9,935 nt of DNA from an uncultured Actinomyces sp. (lineage in GTDB: Bacteria > Actinomycetota > Actinomycetes > Actinomycetales > Actinomycetaceae): positions 1 through 9,935 of the forward strand of contig CACYEE010000050.1 of the NCBI GenBank assembly GCA_902773415.1. The letters run 5' to 3'. The position numbers and the translations under genes were made by a program. The stretch's first letter is position 1. Each line of letters opens with the position of its first letter. This document shows, piece after piece, positions 6,503 through 9,935 of this stretch. The notes under the pieces were generated by a model, which worked only from the letters and a program-made list of their open reading frames with translations, was not told where the DNA came from and searched no databases.

Positions 6503-6515
6503 GGGGACTGTCCCC
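6503..6515. repeat. 13-base palindrome B, copy 2
   Basis: GGGGACTGTCCCC, the inverse of copy 1. It lies in the 73-base stretch 6482-6554 that is identical to the reverse complement of 1901-1973. Confidence 0.88.
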
Positions 6516-6522
6516 AATCCGG

Positions 6523-6553
6523 CGTATCAAAGGGGTCTGACCCCATTGATACG
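6523..6553 (+). repeat. 31-base palindromic repeat A, copy 4
   Basis: Identical to copy 2, including 11 bases of right flank (to 6564), and the reverse complement of copy 1. It thus shares one flank with copy 1 and the other with copy 2, a mosaic arrangement. Confidence 0.92.
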
Positions 6554-6560
6554 CTTCGCG

Positions 6561-6617
6561 TCGCTTCCTCTCGCAGCGAGGCCGGGAAGCCGCCGCAGGC
6601 AGAGGCGGCCTGCCGGC
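6561..6617 (-). repeat. Long GC-rich repeat, shortened copy 4
   Basis: TCGCTTCCTCTCGCAGCGAG joins directly to the 38-base core (6580-6617). In copy 2 about 40 extra bases stand between these parts, bounded by GAG on both sides, so this copy looks like an internal deletion. The core plus flanks (6577-6620) equals 5452-5495. Confidence 0.8.
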
Positions 6618-6622
6618 CACGG

Positions 6623-6710
6623 CTTCCTCGCTCCGGTCTTGCCCGAGCAGGCTCGCGGACCTTCCGCTCGTCGCTGTCCCCGAATCCCGCCTGGCCTGTC
6701 CCCTTTTCCC
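6623..6710 (+). repeat. Intergenic repeat module E, copy 2
   Basis: 6661-6710 matches 2002-2051 at 46 of 50 bases. It lies 43 bases past the end of the leftward helix-turn-helix gene and follows core copy 3. Confidence 0.8.
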
Positions 6711-6752
6711 ATCCGGCAGCGGGCATGTTCTCGCGGGGGAGCGGCGGAGGCG

Positions 6753-7700
6753 TCAGTCCAATCGCTGCCAGGAGAAGGAGGTGACGGCGTTCGAGATGTT
6801 CTCGATAGAGGCCTGAACCGTGTTGTTGATGGGGGTCAGGCGCTTCTCGGTGATGGTCTGTTCGGTGAGCCGGCCGCGCCGGTCCGTCCTGGAGACCTTC
6901 CATTCGACCCACTCGGGCATGTCCCCCTCGAAGGTGAGGCGGCCGGTGTAGAAGCGGAGGGGCCACGCGAAGGCACGCAGGGCGGCAACGTCGACGGGCC
7001 TGGGAGACACGTACCCCTGTTCGTAGTGGACACGATGCAGCGCGTCGGGCGAAAGGCCTCCCGGAAGGAGCAGGGTCGTGGTCTTCGAGATTCCTTCGTC
7101 ATGCACCTCGGTGACGGTCTGGCCGATGTCGGCCCCGGAGATCCCGTAGACGCCGATGTCGTTCTCGCGGGGCGGGGTGTCGTTGTACCAGAAACTTGAG
7201 ACGTGAAGGGTCGGGGCGGTGCGCGAGCCGGGAATCCGGACAAGCAGCGTAATCTTGGCGTCGACCTTCCGAAAATCCGCGGAAACCCGAATCTCCTCCT
7301 CGAGGACTTCGCGAAAGGCCTCGCCCTGCCAGTCGGTCAGGGCGTCGAGGCCGCCGAAATTGCGCAGGACTTCCGTGTCGAGATTCTGGGGCGCGTTTGC
7401 GAGGGGGCCGGATTCCGATTGCGAGGACCGGCGTGCCGCCTGGATGTCCTCGTCGAGGGCCGAAGCGAAGGATCCGGCAGGGGCATCGAGGATTTCCTCG
7501 AGGGCGACGACGGTAGCGAGGGAGGATTTGCGGTAGGGCAGGGAGCGGGCCGAACGCCAGTAGGAGAGAGTTGCCGCAGTCGTGCCGATTCCCTTGGCCG
7601 CAAGCGCATTGACGCAGTTGGCAAGCGAGTAGCCTTTCGCTTCGATCGCCCTGGCGAGGGTCTGCGCGAAGATTCCGGATGCACGGGATCGCGTTCCCAT
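6753..7700 (-). CDS. Helix-turn-helix protein with unrecognised C-terminal domain
   Basis: The 315-residue protein begins with a lambda-repressor/XRE-like DNA-binding region at about 9-80: two helices, then TTAATLSYWRSARSLPYRKSS as the probable recognition part, and LATVVALEEILDAPAGSF, as in actinobacterial regulators that choose their partner by HTH type. A polar linker (about 84-110) leads to a C-terminal domain of some 200 residues rich in beta-strand-like stretches (AKITLLVRIPG, LHVSSFWYND, TTTLLLPGG, GRLTFEGDMPEWVEWKV). I do not recognise it, and there is no membrane segment or protease motif. The start has AAGGAGGTG seven bases upstream and a strong promoter. It diverges from trpB2 and could control it or itself, but nothing in the sequence proves this. 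Confidence 0.8.
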   Translation of the reverse strand: MGTRSRASGIFAQTLARAIEAKGYSLANCVNALAAKGIGTTAATLSYWRSARSLPYRKSSLATVVALEEILDAPAGSFASALDEDIQAARRSSQSESGPLANAPQNLDTEVLRNFGGLDALTDWQGEAFREVLEEEIRVSADFRKVDAKITLLVRIPGSRTAPTLHVSSFWYNDTPPRENDIGVYGISGADIGQTVTEVHDEGISKTTTLLLPGGLSPDALHRVHYEQGYVSPRPVDVAALRAFAWPLRFYTGRLTFEGDMPEWVEWKVSRTDRRGRLTEQTITEKRLTPINNTVQASIENISNAVTSFSWQRLD

Positions 7701-7726
7701 GACCCACCTCCTTGGAACGGGCTTTT

Positions 7727-7755
7727 ATTCTAGTGTTTGCGCGTGCTTTCTTCAA
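7727..7755 (-). promoter_or_regulatory. Promoter of the helix-turn-helix gene
   Basis: On the minus strand TTGAAG (7755-7750) and TAGAAT (7732-7727) are separated by exactly 17 bases. Transcription would start near 7720, giving a leader of about 20 bases that holds the AAGGAGG ribosome binding site (7713-7707). This is the best-formed promoter in the window. Confidence 0.7.
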
Positions 7756-7784
7756 AGGTCCCGCCGTGTCCGCCACGCCTTGGC

Positions 7785-7802
7785 CCCGCCTGCGGAGGCG
7801 GG
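7785..7802. promoter_or_regulatory. Inverted repeat between divergent promoters
   Basis: CCCGCC-TGCGGA-GGCGGG is a perfect six-base inverted repeat about midway between the leftward promoter (7755) and the rightward one (7850). It could be an operator, for example for the neighbouring helix-turn-helix protein, or a chance GC palindrome. Confidence 0.3.
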
Positions 7803-7849
7803 CGACGACCGCGTCCGTCGCCCCGCTTGTCCGCATGGCGGAACGGGTC

Positions 7850-7879
7850 TTGTGCGTCCGGCGGGCGTTCTGATACCGT
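7850..7879 (+). promoter_or_regulatory. Promoter of the trpB2 T-box leader
   Basis: TTGTGC (7850-7855) and TACCGT (7874-7879) are 18 bases apart, with TGA just before the -10, giving the extended form TGnTAnnnT. The start point would be near 7886, about 40 bases before the first helix of the T-box and 350 bases before trpB2. Confidence 0.5.
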
Positions 7880-7885
7880 GGCACC

Positions 7886-8236
7886 GATTCGGGGACACGG
7901 TGATGGCCGCACGAACCGAAGCCCAGTGACGCGGAATAGTACGCTTTCCAGGCGCGTGCAGCGAGCCCGGGACGGTGGGAGCCGGGACGAGAGCAGGAAG
8001 CCGAATGGACCGTCGAGGGCACGTCGCGCGAAAGGAACCGCAAGGCGTGAAAACCAACTGGGATTGGAGGGCGACGTCGTCGCACGACAATCCCGTAAGC
8101 GCATGGCGCGCCTCGCATGAAGCGCGACGTGAATCAAGGTGGCACCGCGAGCTTCCCCGGAAGCCCGTCCTTGAACCGAGAAGGATTCGAGGGCGGCGGC
8201 CTTCGGATCCGTGACATACGGAAAAGGAGAAGGCCC
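7886..8236 (+). promoter_or_regulatory. Trp-specific T-box leader of trpB2
   Basis: The leader binds tRNA directly and senses its charging state. Stem I: AGTA (7938-7941) faces the specifier loop; GCTTTCC (7943-7949) can pair with GGAAGC (7996-8001); AGCGA (7960-7964) is the AG bulge; CCCGG/CCGGG (7966-7970, 7982-7986) closes the distal loop CGGTGGGAG. The specifier loop reads GAA-TGG-A (8003-8009), so the codon is TGG, Trp. Antiterminator: CAAGG (8135-8139) pairs with CCTTG (8169-8173), enclosing the seven-base bulge TGGCACC (8140-8146), GCG/CGT and a GCTTC/GAAGC hairpin. TGGC fits an acceptor end with discriminator G. The rival hairpin uses the same bases: CCGTCCTTGAA (8165-8175) with TTCGAGGGCGG (8186-8196), 11 pairs including two G-U. 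No T-run follows, so control is probably at translation. The 5' end is inferred. Confidence 0.92.
8198..8235 (+). promoter_or_regulatory. Hairpin enclosing the trpB2 Shine-Dalgarno site
   Basis: GGCCTTC (8198-8204) pairs perfectly with GAAGGCC (8229-8235), which ends one base before the ATG. An inner TCCG/CGGA stem (8208-8211, 8219-8222) leaves the AAGGAG site (8224-8229) in the folded part. It stacks directly on the rival T-box hairpin ending at 8196, so it is a candidate ribosome-blocking element in the off state. Confidence 0.6.
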
Positions 8237-9658
8237 ATGCCGAACGCCAATGCCAAGGCGCCCTACCGCACCTACCTGAGCGAATCGCAGATTCCGGCCC
8301 GCTGGTACAACGTGCGCGCGCACATGCCGAACAAGCCCGAACCGATGCGCCTGCCTACCGGCGAGATCGCGGGCTTCGAGCAGCTCGCCCCCGTTTTCGC
8401 CGACGAACTCGTGCGCCAGGAACTCGATTCGGACAGCGAATACGTCGAGATTCCCGAGGGCGTGCGCGAAATGTACAAGGTGTACCGCCCCAGCCCGCTG
8501 TGCCGCGCCTACAACCTCGAAAAGGCTCTCGGCACTCCGGCGAAGATCTACTACAAGTTCGAGGGAAACAACACCTCTGGCTCCCACAAGCTCAATTCTG
8601 CGCTCGCCCAGGCCTATTTCGCGCGCGAGCAGGGCCTGACCACGATCACGACGGAAACCGGCGCAGGCCAGTGGGGCACGGCGCTTGCCGAGGCCGCCGC
8701 CCACTACGGGCTCGACCTCGACGTGTTCATGGTGCGTGCGAGCTACGAGCAGAAGCCTTTCCGCCGCTCCATCATGCAGACCTTCGGCGCGAACGTGACC
8801 CCGAGCCCCTCGGACCAGACGGAGATCGGGCGCGCGATGCTCGCCGACGAAGCCAACCGTTCCGGCTCGCTCGGCACCGCAATCTCGGAAGCGGTCGAGC
8901 GGGCGCTCAACGTGCCGGAAAACAAGGGCCGCTACCAGCTTGGTTCCGTGCTCAACCAGGTCGCTCTGCACCAGTCGATCATCGGCCTGGAAAGCTACGA
9001 GGCGCTCGAACAGATCGGCGACCGCCCGGATGTCGTCATCGGCTGCGCCGGCGGCGGCTCGAACCTTGCCGGCCTCATCGCGCCCTTCATGCGCGACAGG
9101 CTCACCGGCGCCAGGCCCGACACCCGTTTCGTGGCGGTCGAGCCGGCGAGCTGCCCGAGCCTGACGCGCGGCCGCTTCGCCTACGACTTCGCCGACACCG
9201 GCAAGACGGCGCCGCTGGTGAAGATGCATACCCTCGGCAACGGCTTCATTCCCAGCCCCGACCATGCCGGAGGACTCAGGTACCACGGCATGAGCCCGAT
9301 CGTGTCCCAGCTCAAGCACGACGGCTACCTCGAGGCGGTGTCCGTCAGGCAGACCGACGTGTTCGCCGCCGCCGTCGAGTTCGCCAGGCTTGAGACGATC
9401 CTTCCCGCGCCCGAAAGCGCGCACGCGATCTGGGCCGCAATCGAGGAGGCCAGGCGCTGCGCCGAGACGGGCCAGGAGAAGGTCATCCTTTTCGGCCTGA
9501 CCGGCACCGGCTATTTCGACATGTACGCCTACGAGGCCTTCAAGAACGGCGAGATGACCGACCACATTCCGAGCGACGAGGAGCTGGCCCGCGGCTTCGC
9601 GACGATTCCGGAGGTTCCGGGCGTCCAGGGTGCCGGCGGCGCTTCGCTCGCCTCGTAG
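8237..9658 (+). CDS. trpB: Tryptophan synthase beta chain, TrpB2 type
   Basis: This PLP enzyme condenses indole with serine to give tryptophan. The 473-residue protein is of the TrpB2 subfamily, longer than TrpB1 (about 400) because of an N-terminal extension (WYNVRAHMPNKPEPMRLPTGE). Visible features are RPSPLCRAYNLEKALGTPAKIYYK, the Schiff-base lysine Lys118 in GSHKLNSA, TETGAGQWGTA (139-149, with catalytic Glu140; TrpB2 has W where TrpB1 has H), SYEQKPFRRSIMQTFGA, and the phosphate-binding loop GCAGGGSN (269-276). No trpA is next to it; TrpB2 enzymes often work without a tight TrpA partner and may salvage free indole. ATG 8237 has AAGGAG seven bases upstream; the ATG at 8117 is inside the T-box. 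The Trp T-box predicts higher expression when tRNA-Trp is uncharged. All key residues are intact. Confidence 0.95.
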   Translation: MPNANAKAPYRTYLSESQIPARWYNVRAHMPNKPEPMRLPTGEIAGFEQLAPVFADELVRQELDSDSEYVEIPEGVREMYKVYRPSPLCRAYNLEKALGTPAKIYYKFEGNNTSGSHKLNSALAQAYFAREQGLTTITTETGAGQWGTALAEAAAHYGLDLDVFMVRASYEQKPFRRSIMQTFGANVTPSPSDQTEIGRAMLADEANRSGSLGTAISEAVERALNVPENKGRYQLGSVLNQVALHQSIIGLESYEALEQIGDRPDVVIGCAGGGSNLAGLIAPFMRDRLTGARPDTRFVAVEPASCPSLTRGRFAYDFADTGKTAPLVKMHTLGNGFIPSPDHAGGLRYHGMSPIVSQLKHDGYLEAVSVRQTDVFAAAVEFARLETILPAPESAHAIWAAIEEARRCAETGQEKVILFGLTGTGYFDMYAYEAFKNGEMTDHIPSDEELARGFATIPEVPGVQGAGGASLAS

Positions 9659-9666
9659 TGTCGCAA

Positions 9667-9680
9667 GGGGGAGCGCCCCC
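9667..9680 (+). terminator. GGGGG-AGCG-CCCCC hairpin after trpB2
   Basis: A five-pair all-GC stem with a four-base loop begins eight bases after the trpB2 stop codon. It is followed by AAACG, not T, so it is either an atypical terminator or another GC repeat. The next 20 bases, with GGCCTGTCCCCCTT, resemble the end of repeat module E. Confidence 0.4.
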
Positions 9681-9740
9681 AAACGACGCTGGCCTGTCCC
9701 CCTTCCGACACCGGACTTGCGGCATGGACCCGGAGAACCG

Positions 9741-9935
9741 GTCGGAAGGAGGGGCAAGCAATGGAACATGCTTGCCGTCCGCCTCGTCCACGGCCTTGGC
9801 ATCGGCACCGCCATTCCGCTTGTCCAGGCCCTCGCGATGGGGCCGCCCGTCGAGCGGCGCGGCATCGAACACCGCCTGCACCGGCCTCGACATCGGGACG
9901 CTTCTCGGACCCGTCATGGCCGGCGCCCCGATCGA
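9741..9935 (+). pseudogene. MFS transporter remnant, frameshifted and cut at the window edge
   Basis: In the frame of the TGG at 9762 the translation reads VGRRGKQWNMLAVRLVHGLGIGTAIPL, then VQALAMGPPVERRG, which looks like motif A and transmembrane helix 4 of a major facilitator transporter. Near 9861-9864 the similarity passes to another frame: from 9862 it reads ASNTACTGLDIGTLLGPVMAGAPI, the helix 5 region with the usual G-D-G-P pattern. The codons before 9741 do not resemble the first two helices, so roughly the first 60-70 residues are missing. An ATG at 9761 with AAGGAGG upstream opens a different frame with an Arg/Pro-rich product and is probably fortuitous. The rest lies beyond the window. 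Confidence 0.6.

Noticed and set aside
1902..6553. CRISPR array
   Set aside because: The repeats are palindromic, widely and unevenly spaced, in both orientations, with genes between them and no cas genes.
7911..7959. Ultrashort Stem I with GCACG/CGTGC pairing, as in some ileS T-boxes
   Set aside because: A full-length Stem I with AG bulge, distal loop and a GAA-TGG-A specifier further on explains the sequence better.
8165..8196. Intrinsic transcription terminator in the T-box leader
   Set aside because: The stem is strong but is followed by a GC-rich sequence rather than a U-tract.
8117..8236. Upstream ATG giving a 40-residue longer TrpB2
   Set aside because: It lies inside the T-box antiterminator region; ATG 8237 has the AAGGAG site and the family's usual N terminus.
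7730..9865. Long minus-strand open frame opposite trpB2
   Set aside because: Antisense to an unmistakable TrpB2 gene and its T-box; no domain seen.

Overview
The window comes from a GC-rich bacterium with strong AAGGAGG-type ribosome binding sites, TAnnnT-type -10 boxes and a translational-type T-box leader. Together these point to Actinomycetota; I cannot name the genus. There is no rRNA, tRNA, CRISPR array or recognisable transposase gene.

Layout. (1) 1-617 has no recognisable gene and ends in a GC-rich repeat. (2) A leftward set on the minus strand, in transcription order: a broken VOC (glyoxalase-fold) gene remnant (5242-4969), a membrane protein with a degenerate glycerophosphodiesterase domain (4867-3161), an aldo/keto reductase (2977-2102) and an EamA/DMT-family transporter (1753-626). 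Gaps of 71 to 348 bases and separate promoter-like sites suggest individual transcription rather than one tight operon. (3) A lone Cof-type HAD phosphatase (5604-6389, plus) sits in an island of repeats. (4) A helix-turn-helix protein with an unrecognised C-terminal domain (7700-6753, minus) diverges from (5) a TrpB2-type tryptophan synthase beta chain (8237-9658, plus) with a long leader. (6) A frameshifted remnant of an MFS transporter runs off the right edge.

The clearest regulatory feature is the 350-base leader of trpB2. It is a canonical T-box: AGTA motif, AG bulge and distal loop, a GAA-TGG-A specifier loop carrying the Trp codon, and an AAGGTGGCACCGCG antiterminator whose TGGC bulge fits a tRNA with discriminator G, as bacterial tRNA-Trp has. 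No U-tract follows; instead a hairpin spans the Shine-Dalgarno region. This predicts translation control of trpB2 by uncharged tRNA-Trp.

The second theme is the intergenic DNA. Four copies of a 31-base palindrome with a GGGGTCAGACCCC core, two copies of a related GGGGACAGTCCCC palindrome, and at least three longer GC-rich modules are shuffled between genes in both orientations. Some stretches of 44-87 bases are identical or nearly so. One 87-base block is shared upstream of both the transporter and the HAD gene and carries a possible -10 box. The VOC gene is cut at a repeat edge and the MFS remnant starts just after a GC-rich palindrome, so the repeats appear to take part in local rearrangement.
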